This document shows positions 33,481-41,765 of a stretch of DNA of 45,338 nucleotides, in pieces. Within the stretch, counting starts at the first letter, position 1. Every line of letters begins with the position of its first letter. The stretch is taken from the NCBI RefSeq assembly GCF_905397435.1, contig NZ_CAJPVI010000065.1, positions 1 through 45,338 on the forward strand, written 5' to 3'. The DNA comes from Cupriavidus numazuensis. Lineage in GTDB: Bacteria > Pseudomonadota > Gammaproteobacteria > Burkholderiales > Burkholderiaceae. Position numbers and translations under genes: made by a program. A model generated the notes under the pieces. It saw only the letters and a program-made list of their open reading frames with translations. It ran no database searches and had not been told where the DNA came from.

Positions 33481-35303
33481 GCGACTCTCCTTGCGAAACT
33501 GGCGACGGGCGTGCCATGCGCGGCCGTGCCGTAGCGGTTGATGAAGCGTTCAGAAATGGGATAGGCAAAGAAGTCATGAACATGTCCGGCCAGCAGCCGG
33601 TCTTTATGGCTCTGCCACATGGCAGGGTCGAATAAATCTTCGTGATGGCGCAGGAACGCCTCGCGCACGCGCGGGTTCCCGAGCAGGAAGGTACGGAACG
33701 TCTCCGGAAAGATGTCGTGGGGGCGCACGGTGTACCAGATATCGCCCGACATTTCTTCCTCTTCATTGCGCGGCTCCGGCACGCGGCGCACATTGCAGTC
33801 GGTGAAATACTCGATCTCGTCGTAGTCGTAGAACACCACGCGGCCGTGGCGCGTCACGCCGAAGTTCTTGTACAGCATGTCGCCCGGGAAGATGTTCGCG
33901 GCGATCAGCTCCTTGATGGCATTGCCGTATTCGATGATGCCGTGCTCGAGCTGCTCGTCGGTGCCCTCCTGCAGCAAGATGTTCAGTGGCGTCATGCGGC
34001 GCTCGATGTAGACGTGGCGCACCACGATTTCCTCGCCGCCGTCCTTGCCGCGCTGGTATTCGATCATCGACGGCGCGTGGTGTTCCAGCTCGCGCACGAG
34101 GCCCTCGTCGAAGCGCGACAGCGGGAAGGCCACGTTGGAATATTCCAGCGTGTCGGCCATGCGGCCGACGCGGTCGTGCTGCTTGACGAGCTGGTACTTG
34201 GACTTGATCAGCTCGCGCGTGGTCTCCTTGGGCGCCGGGTAGAAGTCCTTGATCACCTTGAACACGTACGGGTACGACGGCAGCGTGAACACCAGCATCA
34301 CCAGCCCCTTGATGCCCGGCGCGCTGATGAACTTGTCCGACGAATGCTGCAGGTGGTGCAGGAAGTCGCGGTAGAACAGGTTCTTTCCCTGCTTCTGCAA
34401 ACCCAGCGAGGTATAGATTTCCGCGCGCGGCTTGCGCGGCATGATGTCGCGCAGGAAGGTCACGTAGGCCGACGGGATTTCCATGTCGACCATGAAGTAC
34501 GAGTGCGTGAACGAGAACAGGATCAGCACCTGCACCTTCTTGAGCAGCACTGCGTCCAGCGTCAGGTTGCCCGACGGCCCATGCACGATCGGAATTGCAA
34601 GCGGGTACGTACGATCGCCGTTCACGATGCGGCCGATGATGAAGGCTGTCTTGTTGCGGAAGAACAGCGACGACAGCACGTGGATCTGGAAATTCGGCGC
34701 GATGCGGAAGTCGCCGAAGTGCTCCTCCACGCCGCGCACGACATGGGCGACGTCGCGGCGCAGGTCCTCGAACGGCGTTTCGAGCTGGAAGTTGTGCACG
34801 ATCCGCTCGAAGCACTCGGCCATGCCCTGCCGGCTGCCGGGGTAGTAGGCGCGGAACGTGGGCTTGGTCGGCGACTCCTCGTTCTCGATGTACTCGGTCG
34901 AGATCGCCGGACGCACGAAGATGAAATCGTTGTTGAAGTACGAGCGGTGCAGCAGGCGCGTGCAGACCGAATTGAAGAACGTCTCGGCCAGCTCCGGCTG
35001 GTGGTGATTGGTCAAGAGGCCGATGTAGTGCAGCTTGACCTGCTGCCAGATCTCGTCCTCGATATTCTCGGCGTCGTACTCGTCTTCGAGGATCACGCTG
35101 GTTTCGCGCACGCGCTCGTTGTAGAACGCGATGCGGTCGCGCTGCATCTGCTGCAGGCTATGCCAGTCGCCGGCCTCGAACTTCACCTTGGCCTGGTGAC
35201 TGACCTCGCGGAACAGCCGGTAATGCTTGTCGAACCCGTCCAGCATGGTCCGCGCCACGTCGAAGGCAATCTGCGAAGAGAGCAGTTTGGGGAAATGGGA
35301 CAT
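33477..35303 (-). CDS. aceK: Isocitrate dehydrogenase kinase/phosphatase
   Basis: A 608-residue bifunctional enzyme that phosphorylates and dephosphorylates isocitrate dehydrogenase, setting flux into the glyoxylate bypass. It is recognised over its whole length, for example by LKKVQVLILFSFTHSYFMVDMEIPS, a kinase loop GDMLYKNFGVTRHGRVVFYDYDEI and a C-terminal DIFPETFRTFLLG. Unlike enteric bacteria, no aceBA neighbours it; it sits in a leucine cluster before can. That fits control of acetyl-CoA use when leucine is the carbon source. Confidence 0.96.
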   Translation of the reverse strand: MSHFPKLLSSQIAFDVARTMLDGFDKHYRLFREVSHQAKVKFEAGDWHSLQQMQRDRIAFYNERVRETSVILEDEYDAENIEDEIWQQVKLHYIGLLTNHHQPELAETFFNSVCTRLLHRSYFNNDFIFVRPAISTEYIENEESPTKPTFRAYYPGSRQGMAECFERIVHNFQLETPFEDLRRDVAHVVRGVEEHFGDFRIAPNFQIHVLSSLFFRNKTAFIIGRIVNGDRTYPLAIPIVHGPSGNLTLDAVLLKKVQVLILFSFTHSYFMVDMEIPSAYVTFLRDIMPRKPRAEIYTSLGLQKQGKNLFYRDFLHHLQHSSDKFISAPGIKGLVMLVFTLPSYPYVFKVIKDFYPAPKETTRELIKSKYQLVKQHDRVGRMADTLEYSNVAFPLSRFDEGLVRELEHHAPSMIEYQRGKDGGEEIVVRHVYIERRMTPLNILLQEGTDEQLEHGIIEYGNAIKELIAANIFPGDMLYKNFGVTRHGRVVFYDYDEIEYFTDCNVRRVPEPRNEEEEMSGDIWYTVRPHDIFPETFRTFLLGNPRVREAFLRHHEDLFDPAMWQSHKDRLLAGHVHDFFAYPISERFINRYGTAAHGTPVASFARRVA

Positions 35304-35416
35304 GGGACGGGTGGACGGTCGGGCGGTGGGCGGGGGCTATCGAGATTGTAAAGGGGTTTCGGGGCTTGATTTGGGGTGCGGTGTTGCGAATACCTTTCGA
35401 CTTGCCGGTGATTTGC

Positions 35417-35541
35417 TCCCCTCTCCCGTGTGCGGGAGAGGGGTTGGGAGAGAGGGCAGGCGCCAGCCAGAATGACGGCCTTCACCCTGCGGCAACTCCT
35501 GCCCTCCCCCCCGGCCCCTCCCCCACTTCGCGGGAGGGGGA
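35417..35541. repeat. Dispersed repeat family 2, copy 2
   Basis: Left hairpin CCCCTCTCCCG with CGGGAGAGGGG (35418-35443); right hairpin CCCCTCCC with GGGAGGGG (35515-35539). The right hairpin has lost CT on one arm and AG on the other, keeping the pairing. It lies between the isovaleryl-CoA dehydrogenase stop and the aceK start. Confidence 0.87.
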
Positions 35542-35576
35542 AAAAACCAGGGGCGACAAGACAGGCGCCGTCAGAA

Positions 35577-36758
35577 TCACATCGTCTCGGCAAACAACTC
35601 CCGCCCGATCAGCATCCGGCGAATCTCCGAAGTCCCCGCCCCAATCTCATACAGCTTGGCATCGCGCCACAGCCGCCCGGCCGGGTATTCGTTGATGTAG
35701 CCGTTGCCGCCCAGGATCTGCACAGTCTCGCCCGCCATCCAGGTCGCCTTCTCGGCCGTGTACAGGATGACCGCCGCGCAATCCTTGCGCACCTGGCGCA
35801 CGTGGTCGCTGCCCAGCGAATCCAGGTTCTTGCCAACCGTGTACAGGTAGCTGCGCGCCGCTTGCAGCGTGGTGTACATGTCGGCGACCTTGCCCTGGAT
35901 GAGCTGGAATTCACCGATGCTCTGGCCGAACTGCTTGCGGTCGTGGATGTACGGCGTGACCACATCCATGCAAGCCTGCATGATGCCGACCGGGCCGCCC
36001 GACAGCACCGCGCGTTCGTAGTCCAGCCCGCTCATCAGCACCTTGGCGCCGCTGTTCTCGCCGCCGAGGATGTTCTCGACCGGCACCTCCACGTCCTCGA
36101 ACACCAGTTCGCCCGTATGCGAGCCGCGCATGCCGAGCTTGTCCAGCTTCTGCGCGACCGAGAAGCCCTTCATGCCTTTTTCGACGATAAAGGCGGTCAT
36201 GCCGCGCGCGCCGAGGTCCGGTTCGGTCTTGGCGTAGACCACGAGCACATCGCAGTCCGGGCCGTTGGTGATCCACATCTTGGTGCCGTTGAGCACGAAG
36301 CGGTCGCCCTTGAAATCGGCGCGCAGCTTCATGCTGACCACGTCGGAGCCGGCATTGGGCTCGCTCATTGCCAGCGCGCCGATCCATTCGCCCGACACCA
36401 GCTTCGGCAGGTACTTCGCCTTCTGCGCAGCGCTGCCGTTGCGGTGGATCTGATTCACGCACAGGTTCGAGTGCGCGCCATAGGACAGTCCGACCGATGC
36501 CGAGGCGCGGCTGATTTCCTCCATCGCCACCATGTGGGCCAGGTAGCCCATGTTGGCGCCGCCGTATTCTTCGGCCACGGTGATGCCAAGCACGCCGAGG
36601 TCGCCCATCTTCTTCCAGGCGTCCATCGGGAACTGGTCGGTGCGGTCGATTTCGCCCGCACGCGGCGCCAGCTCCGCCTGCGCCCAGTCGCGCACGGCAC
36701 CGCGCAGCATCTCGATGTCATCGCCCAGGTCAAATCTCAGGCCAGGCAGTTCGGTCAT
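35577..36758 (-). CDS. liuA: Isovaleryl-CoA dehydrogenase
   Basis: A 393-residue FAD acyl-CoA dehydrogenase converting isovaleryl-CoA to 3-methylcrotonyl-CoA. The catalytic Glu is in the position special to isovaleryl-CoA dehydrogenase (GLDYERAVLSGGP). The usual C-terminal site reads IGAGTSEIRR, with Gly instead of Glu, just as in human IVD. GALAMSEPNAGSDVVSM and GNGYINEYPAGRLWRDAK also match. It lies 42 bases after the PaaI gene and is under a LiuR-type palindrome. Confidence 0.96.
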   Translation of the reverse strand: MTELPGLRFDLGDDIEMLRGAVRDWAQAELAPRAGEIDRTDQFPMDAWKKMGDLGVLGITVAEEYGGANMGYLAHMVAMEEISRASASVGLSYGAHSNLCVNQIHRNGSAAQKAKYLPKLVSGEWIGALAMSEPNAGSDVVSMKLRADFKGDRFVLNGTKMWITNGPDCDVLVVYAKTEPDLGARGMTAFIVEKGMKGFSVAQKLDKLGMRGSHTGELVFEDVEVPVENILGGENSGAKVLMSGLDYERAVLSGGPVGIMQACMDVVTPYIHDRKQFGQSIGEFQLIQGKVADMYTTLQAARSYLYTVGKNLDSLGSDHVRQVRKDCAAVILYTAEKATWMAGETVQILGGNGYINEYPAGRLWRDAKLYEIGAGTSEIRRMLIGRELFAETM

Positions 36759-36800
36759 GGTGGTCTCCTTGGGATCTTGTTGGCAGCGGTGCGGTGCGCG

Positions 36801-37280
36801 TCAGACGTGTCCGAGCGTACGCACGACGCAAAGGGTCATCAGCATGGTCGCCACGAGCTTGCGGCGCCCCTGCTGTTCGACGAAGACATCGCCCTGGGCC
36901 ACGATCAGCGTGCGGCCGGGCTTGAGCACCCGCCCCACGGCTATCAGGCGTTCGCCCTGAGCCGGGGACAGCAGGTTGATCTTGTATTCGGCGGTCAGGC
37001 CCGCCTCGCCGTCAGCGACCAGGCTCAGCGCCGCATAGCCGCACGCGCTGTCGGCCAGCGCGCCAACCACGCCGCCGTGGAAGAAGCCATGCTGCTGGGT
37101 CACGCCTTCGGACCAGGGCATGGCGATCTCGACCTCGCCGCGTTCGACGCGGGCCAGACTTGCACCGAAGGTCGTCATCAGGCCCTGGCGGGCAAAGCTG
37201 GTGGCAATGGTGTCCGCCCGAGCCGCCGACAACTGCTCGGGCTGGGCTGGGACAGCTGCGGCTTCAAGGTCCTGCGTCAT
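36801..37280 (-). CDS. PaaI-family hotdog thioesterase
   Basis: A 159-residue hotdog protein. Visible marks are GEVEIAMPW, QQHGFFHGGVVGALADSACGYAA (the HGG and Asp typical of PaaI-like thioesterases) and TAEYKINLLSPAQG. It probably releases CoA from small acyl-CoAs that accumulate in the pathway. It is the first gene after the LiuR palindrome, 35 bases downstream of it, and precedes liuA by 42 bases, so the two form one unit. Confidence 0.9.
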   Translation of the reverse strand: MTQDLEAAAVPAQPEQLSAARADTIATSFARQGLMTTFGASLARVERGEVEIAMPWSEGVTQQHGFFHGGVVGALADSACGYAALSLVADGEAGLTAEYKINLLSPAQGERLIAVGRVLKPGRTLIVAQGDVFVEQQGRRKLVATMLMTLCVVRTLGHV

Positions 37281-37314
37281 GGCGGCTCCCTAGTGAGGTT
37301 GTCCGGAGTATTCT

Positions 37315-37338
37315 ATTGACGTTTACGTAAACGTCAAT
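37315..37338 (-). promoter_or_regulatory. LiuR-type operator/promoter of the PaaI-liuA unit
   Basis: A perfect 24-bp palindrome made of ATTGACGTTTAC and its exact inverse. On the minus strand TTGACG acts as -35; TAGAAT follows after 16 bases and AATACT after 19. The operator thus fills the -35/-10 spacer, the usual placement for MerR-family regulators. LiuR control of leucine genes is known in proteobacteria. Confidence 0.85.
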
Positions 37339-37373
37339 CAGTAATGGTGCGCCGACGCGCCACAAGTGCAGCA

Positions 37374-37829
37374 TCAGGCAGGCTCATGCTTGGCCGGAGC
37401 ATTGCCGTGGGCCCGCTGGGCGTCGAGCAGAGCCTTGCACTGCTTCTCATGCTGATCGATCTCGGCGAGCTGCGCCTGCAGGTCTTCGAGCTGGCTTTCG
37501 AGTGCGGCGCGGTGCCCGGCCAGCGCATCGAGGAAGCGTTCGAGCTGCGGCGCGGTGTTCCGCGGCGACTCGTAGAGATCCAGGATTTCGCGGATCTCAT
37601 TGAGAGTAAGCCCCAACCTTTTGCCCCGCAGCGCGAGCTTCAGGCGGGTACGTTCGCGCCCGTTGAATACGCGCGTGCGACCGCCAGGCCCGGCGCGCTC
37701 GGGCGAGAGCAGGCCCTGGTCTTCATAAAACCGGATCGTGCGCGGCGTGACGTCGAACTCGCGCGCAAGGTCGGTGATCGTATAGGTGACCGGGCTGGCG
37801 GGGGATCCGGAAACGTGTGTGGCTGCCAT
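37374..37829 (-). CDS. liuR: MerR-family regulator of leucine/isovalerate catabolism
   Basis: A 151-residue MerR regulator. The N-terminal winged helix TITDLAREFDVTPRTIRFYEDQGLLSPERAGPGG is followed by LGLTLNEIREILDLY and a coiled coil (about residues 95-135). There is only one Cys in the effector region, so it is not a metal sensor of the usual type. Family and position next to liuA and two identical-type palindromes identify it as LiuR. It likely senses a branched acyl-CoA. The start at 37829 gives the expected length. Confidence 0.93.
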   Translation of the reverse strand: MAATHVSGSPASPVTYTITDLAREFDVTPRTIRFYEDQGLLSPERAGPGGRTRVFNGRERTRLKLALRGKRLGLTLNEIREILDLYESPRNTAPQLERFLDALAGHRAALESQLEDLQAQLAEIDQHEKQCKALLDAQRAHGNAPAKHEPA

Positions 37830-37847
37830 GGTGCGCCCAAAGTAAGT

Positions 37848-37859
37848 GAACGGTCGTTC
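37848..37859. promoter_or_regulatory. Short palindrome upstream of liuR, TetR-operator-like
   Basis: GAACG-GT-CGTTC lies 19 bases before the liuR start. It resembles operators of TetR-type acyl-CoA regulators in shape. No TetR gene is in the window; a second layer of control on liuR is only a possibility. Confidence 0.3.
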
Positions 37860-37904
37860 GTTGCGAAGTCAACTTTTGGCTTAAGATGGAGACGAGTCGC
37901 ACGA

Positions 37905-37928
37905 ATTGACGTTTACGTTAGCGTCAAC
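37905..37928. promoter_or_regulatory. Second LiuR-type operator between liuR and the divergent MBL gene
   Basis: ATTGACGTTTAC followed by GTTAGCGTCAAC is a near-palindrome with the same left half as the site at 37315. It lies 76 bases from liuR and 143 bases from the plus-strand MBL gene, so it could serve autoregulation, the MBL gene, or both. Confidence 0.75.
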
Positions 37929-38070
37929 GCCTGCGGCTGGCAACCGGCGCCTGCATGCGTGGCCGACATGGCCCGCGTGACGGCAAAGACAAGAAAGCCC
38001 CGCCTGCCCCGGGCGTGAAATAGCGTGACATCGCGCGACACGGCGCAGGGCTTCGATCACGAGACTCCTC

Positions 38071-39147
38071 ATGAACGCACTCGAACACCAGCTCCAATAC
38101 CCGTTCGCGGACACCATGCCCGAGCCCGGCGCCAAGCAGGAAGTGGCGCCCGGCGTCTACTGGCTGCGCATGCCCCTGCCCTTCGCGCTCGACCACATCA
38201 ACCTGTGGCTGCTGCGCGACCGCCAGGACGGCAAAGACGGCTGGACCATCATCGACTGCGGCATCACCAACGACACCATCAAGGCGCACTGGGAAACCAT
38301 CTTCGCCAACGAACTCGAAGGGCTGCCGGTGTTGCGCGTGCTGGTCACGCACAGCCACCCCGACCACGTCGGTCTGGCGCACTGGCTGTGCAAGCGCTTC
38401 GATGTGCGGCTGTGGATGAGCCTGGGCGACTACATGAGCGCGCGCGTGATGGGCAGCGGCACCGGCGCGGGCTCCAGCGCCGGCGGCGAGCTGGCGGCCG
38501 AGCACTTCGCGCGCCACGGCCTGACCGACCCGGACAGCCAGGAAAAGCTGCGCGCGCGCAAGACCTACTACCCGTCGCTGGTGCCTGACCTGCCGACGCA
38601 GTATCGCCGCCTGATGGAGGGCGATACCGTTGCCATCGGCACCGATCCGGCGACTTCCGGCTGGCGCGTGATCACCGGTTTCGGCCACTCGCCCGAGCAT
38701 GTGGCGCTGTACAACGCCGCGACCAACGTGCTGATCTCCGGCGACATGGTGCTGCCGCGCATCTCGACCAATGTCAGCGTGTTCGATATGGAGCCCGAGG
38801 CCAACTCGCTGCAGCTCTATCTCGATTCGCTCAGCAAGTACGAAGGCCTGCCCGAAGACGTGCTGATCCTGCCGTCGCACGGCCGCCCCTTCCGCAACCT
38901 GCACACGCGCATCGCCCAGTTGCGCGAACACCATGTGGATCGGCTGGCCGAAACGCTCGAAGCGTGCCGCGAAAAGCCGTGCTGCGCGCACGATATCGTC
39001 AGCGTGATCTTCAAGCGCCAGTTCGACATCCACCAGATGACGTTCGCGATGGGCGAGTCGCTCGCACACCTGCATGCGCTGTGGCATCGGGGCGAGCTGG
39101 TGCGGGAAATCGGTGATGACGGTGTGATCCGCTTCCGGGCGGCTTGA
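38071..39147 (+). CDS. MBL-fold metallo-hydrolase, likely LiuR-linked
   Basis: A 358-residue metallo-beta-lactamase-fold protein. The metal site reads THSHPDHVGL, GFGHSPEHVALY, GDMVLP and LPSHGRPF, with a helical C-terminal DNA-binding-like region ending EIGDDGVIRFRA. There is no signal peptide. The substrate is unknown; glyoxalase-II-like thioester hydrolysis is one option. It is divergent from liuR with a LiuR-type palindrome between them, and it is the only plus-strand gene between 12.2 and 44.7 kb. Repeat family 2 follows it. Confidence 0.9.
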   Translation: MNALEHQLQYPFADTMPEPGAKQEVAPGVYWLRMPLPFALDHINLWLLRDRQDGKDGWTIIDCGITNDTIKAHWETIFANELEGLPVLRVLVTHSHPDHVGLAHWLCKRFDVRLWMSLGDYMSARVMGSGTGAGSSAGGELAAEHFARHGLTDPDSQEKLRARKTYYPSLVPDLPTQYRRLMEGDTVAIGTDPATSGWRVITGFGHSPEHVALYNAATNVLISGDMVLPRISTNVSVFDMEPEANSLQLYLDSLSKYEGLPEDVLILPSHGRPFRNLHTRIAQLREHHVDRLAETLEACREKPCCAHDIVSVIFKRQFDIHQMTFAMGESLAHLHALWHRGELVREIGDDGVIRFRAA

Positions 39148-39171
39148 GCGCCGGACACCATTCTGTTTTCT

Positions 39172-39298
39172 CCCCTCTCCCGCCTGCGGGAGAGGGGTTG
39201 GGGGAGAGGGCAGGCGCATGGCAAGCATGATGACGCCTCGCTTCGTGGAGACTCCGGCCCTCTCCCCCGCCCCTCTCCCGCGCGCGGGAGAGGGGAGA
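39172..39298. repeat. Dispersed repeat family 2, copy 3
   Basis: Left hairpin CCCCTCTCCCGC-CT-GCGGGAGAGGGG (39172-39197) and right hairpin CCCCTCTCCCGCG with its inverse (39270-39295), with about 70 bases between. It lies between the convergent MBL and cobalamin-type binding protein genes and may terminate both. Confidence 0.88.
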
Positions 39299-39331
39299 AA
39301 ACCAGGGCGAAGTTGAAGCCCTCAGTATCAA

Positions 39332-40159
39332 TCAGCCACCACTGGCCAGCCGCGCCAAATAACGCACCCCTTCGATGGCCCGGCTGCCGTACCACGACAG
39401 CATCTCGCCATCGACCAGCTGCACCGGCTTGCCGAGCTGGCGCTCGAGTGCGTCGGCATGGTCTTCGGTAAAGCGGTAGGGCTCGGTGGATAGCAGCACC
39501 TCGTCGAGCCCGCGCACCAGCGCGTCGTTCCAGCGGAAGCTCGGATAGCGCTCTCCCGCCGCGTTCGGCCGGCTGCAGTCGCCGTCCGCGCAAGCCTGCG
39601 GCGTATCGTCGGGCCAGGTCTGCCAGTTCACCAGCGCCAGCATGCGGCTGATATAGGTGTTGCGCGACACGGTCATCCACGGATCCTGCCAGATTGCGTA
39701 GAGCACCTTGCGCGCAGGCCATGCACGCTCGCGGATGGCATCCAATTCCGCCTGCAGCGCGGCGCACAGGCGCTCGGCCTGCGGCTGGCGCCCGAAGATG
39801 CCGCCGAGCAGCCGGTACAGCTCGAAATTGTCTTCCGGCGCGCACGGATGCGTGACGATCACGTTGGGCACGAAGGCGCGGATCTCCTCCACGGTCTCGC
39901 GGCGGTTCTCGTCGATATTGACCACCACGTGCGTGGGCGCCAGATCGCGCAGGCGGTCCAGCTTCACGTCCTTGGTACCGCCCACCTTGGCCACGGCACG
40001 CACGGCCGGTTCCGGATGAATGCAGAAACCCGTGCGCGCGACCATCTGCTCGCCCAGTTCCAGCGAAAACAGCAGCTCCGTCACCGATGGCACCAGGGAG
40101 GCGATGCGCACATCGCCGCTGGCCGCGGCATGCTGCTGGCCGATGGCGTCGCGCCACAT
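39332..40159 (-). CDS. Cobalamin-type (BtuF-like) helical-backbone metal receptor protein without signal peptide
   Basis: A 275-residue protein of the class-III binding-protein fold. Visible marks are RIASLVPSVTELLFSLELGEQMVARTGFCIHP, VGGTKDVKLDRLRDLAPTHVV and a C-terminal AIEGVRYLARL. BtuF-like proteins bind vitamin B12 in the periplasm for an ABC importer. Here no signal peptide precedes the domain from the start MWRDAIGQQHAAASG, and no permease or ATPase is nearby. A cytosolic sensing or storage role is possible. It starts 2 bases after the SDR stop. Confidence 0.82.
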   Translation of the reverse strand: MWRDAIGQQHAAASGDVRIASLVPSVTELLFSLELGEQMVARTGFCIHPEPAVRAVAKVGGTKDVKLDRLRDLAPTHVVVNIDENRRETVEEIRAFVPNVIVTHPCAPEDNFELYRLLGGIFGRQPQAERLCAALQAELDAIRERAWPARKVLYAIWQDPWMTVSRNTYISRMLALVNWQTWPDDTPQACADGDCSRPNAAGERYPSFRWNDALVRGLDEVLLSTEPYRFTEDHADALERQLGKPVQLVDGEMLSWYGSRAIEGVRYLARLASGG

Positions 40160-40161
40160 GG

Positions 40162-40959
40162 TCAGTCCCCTTCGCCGCCGCGCGGCTTGCGCGGGGCGCT
40201 TGCCGCGAGCGCATCGTAGAGCCAGCGCGGCATCACGTGCATCAGCGATGCGACCACGCCCATCTGCCACGGGATCACCTTGAAGCGGCTGCCGGCGCCG
40301 ATGGCCTTGGCGGCCTTGCGTGCGAACACGTCGGCATCGGTCAGGAACGGCATGCGGTACGGGTTGTGCGCGGTCATCGGCGTACGGATATAGCCGGGAG
40401 CGATGGTCACCACGCGGATGCCATGGCGGCGCTCTTCCAGCCGCAGGCTTTCCAGCAGCTTGATCACCGCGGACTTGGACGCGCTGTACGCGCCGCCGCC
40501 CGGCAGCCCGCGCACACCGGCCACGCTGGCAATGCCGACCAGCGTGCCGCGCCAGCCGCCGGCACCGGGGTCCCGGTCACGCATGGGCTGCAGGAAGGGC
40601 TGGAAGGTGGTCAGCACGCCGAACCAGTTGGTATCCATGACCATGCGGAAGGCTTCGAGGTCCTCGCGCTCGCTGGCCACCGTGCCGACCGACACGCCGG
40701 CGTTGGCGATGACCACGTCGGGCACGCCGTAGCGGCTCAGGAAGTCCTGCGCGGCCTTCGCCATGGCGTCGGCATCGCGCACATCGGCAGCATAGACGTG
40801 CACGGCGCCAGGATTGGGCAGGCTTTGGGCAAGATCGCGCAGGGCATCTTCACGCCGCGCGACGAGTCCGAGGATGGCGCCTTGCTGCGCATATTCGCGC
40901 GCCAGCGCCTGGCCGAGGCCGCTGGAGGCGCCGGTGAGGAAGACTTTCAGGGGGCGCAT
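40162..40959 (-). CDS. SDR-family oxidoreductase
   Basis: A 265-residue classical short-chain dehydrogenase. The nucleotide motif is TGASSGLGQALA near residue 10, then IANAGVSVGT, catalytic Ser in GIASVAGVRG, YSASKSAV (Tyr and Lys) and IAPGYIRTPM. The substrate is unknown. It lies immediately upstream of the binding-protein gene and after the dsbA terminator, so these two genes form a separate unit. Confidence 0.92.
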   Translation of the reverse strand: MRPLKVFLTGASSGLGQALAREYAQQGAILGLVARREDALRDLAQSLPNPGAVHVYAADVRDADAMAKAAQDFLSRYGVPDVVIANAGVSVGTVASEREDLEAFRMVMDTNWFGVLTTFQPFLQPMRDRDPGAGGWRGTLVGIASVAGVRGLPGGGAYSASKSAVIKLLESLRLEERRHGIRVVTIAPGYIRTPMTAHNPYRMPFLTDADVFARKAAKAIGAGSRFKVIPWQMGVVASLMHVMPRWLYDALAASAPRKPRGGEGD

Positions 40960-40981
40960 CGGTCTACCGGAAGCTCAAATG

Positions 40982-41013
40982 AAAAAAGGCCGGTACGACA
41001 TCGTACCGGCCTT
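40982..41013 (-). terminator. Rho-independent terminator of dsbA
   Basis: A perfect 13-bp stem (40986-40998 with 41001-41013) has a 2-base tip. On the minus strand it is followed by TTTTTT. It starts 14 bases after the dsbA stop. Confidence 0.92.
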
Positions 41014-41026
41014 CGGGAAATCGCGT

Positions 41027-41662
41027 TCAGAGCTTCTTGTCGCGGACCTGGGTCACCAGGTAATCCATGGCCTGGATCGCGCTGGTCTTGGTGCCGGCGA
41101 TGGATGGCGAAGTCACGTACTTGCCCTGGACCACCACGGTCGGCACGCCGTCGATCTTGTACGCGTCGGCGATCTTGTTCGCGCGCTGCGCGTTGGTCGT
41201 CACCGAGAACGAGTTATAGGCATCGAGGAACGCCTTGCGGTCGATGCCGTTCTTGGCCATGAAATCGGCGATCTCGTTCGGGTCCAGCATGCGCTTGCGG
41301 TCGACGTGGATCGCGTTGAAGACCTTGGTGTGCATGGCGTCCAGCTTGCCGATGGACTCCAGCGCATAGAAGATCTTCGTGTGCGGCAGCAGGTCGTCAC
41401 GGAAGGCCACGGGCACGCGCTTGAAGACCACGTCCTTGCCCTGCTTCTTGACCCACGCTTCGAGTTCGGGCTCGAAATCGAAGCAGTGCGGGCAGCCGTA
41501 CCAGAAGAACTCGGTGACTTCGATCTTGCCCGCCGGCACAGGCTGCGGCGCCTTCAGCACCTGGTATTCCTTGCCTTCGGCGGGCGCCGCGTGGGCGGGG
41601 GCAGTCATCAACAGGCTGCCGACAGCGGCGAACGTAGCAATCAGTGCGGCAAGTTTCTTCAT
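41027..41662 (-). CDS. dsbA: Thiol:disulfide interchange protein DsbA
   Basis: A 211-residue periplasmic oxidant. The signal peptide MKKLAALIATFAAVGSLLMT is cleaved near AHA. The active site is CPHC at 57-60 (EFFWYGCPHC), with cis-Pro in GVPTVVVQGKY. It introduces disulfides into exported proteins. The order argS, SPOR protein, dsbA on one strand is a common betaproteobacterial arrangement, and a strong terminator ends the unit. Confidence 0.96.
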   Translation of the reverse strand: MKKLAALIATFAAVGSLLMTAPAHAAPAEGKEYQVLKAPQPVPAGKIEVTEFFWYGCPHCFDFEPELEAWVKKQGKDVVFKRVPVAFRDDLLPHTKIFYALESIGKLDAMHTKVFNAIHVDRKRMLDPNEIADFMAKNGIDRKAFLDAYNSFSVTTNAQRANKIADAYKIDGVPTVVVQGKYVTSPSIAGTKTSAIQAMDYLVTQVRDKKL

Positions 41663-41765
41663 CTTGGAACGGCCTTCCGGTTTGGGCGATGTTTTGGGCG
41701 ATGAGCGTATGACAGCGGCGGCGGCATCCGGTTCAGCGGGCCGCCGGCTTCGTGGTTACAGCGCG

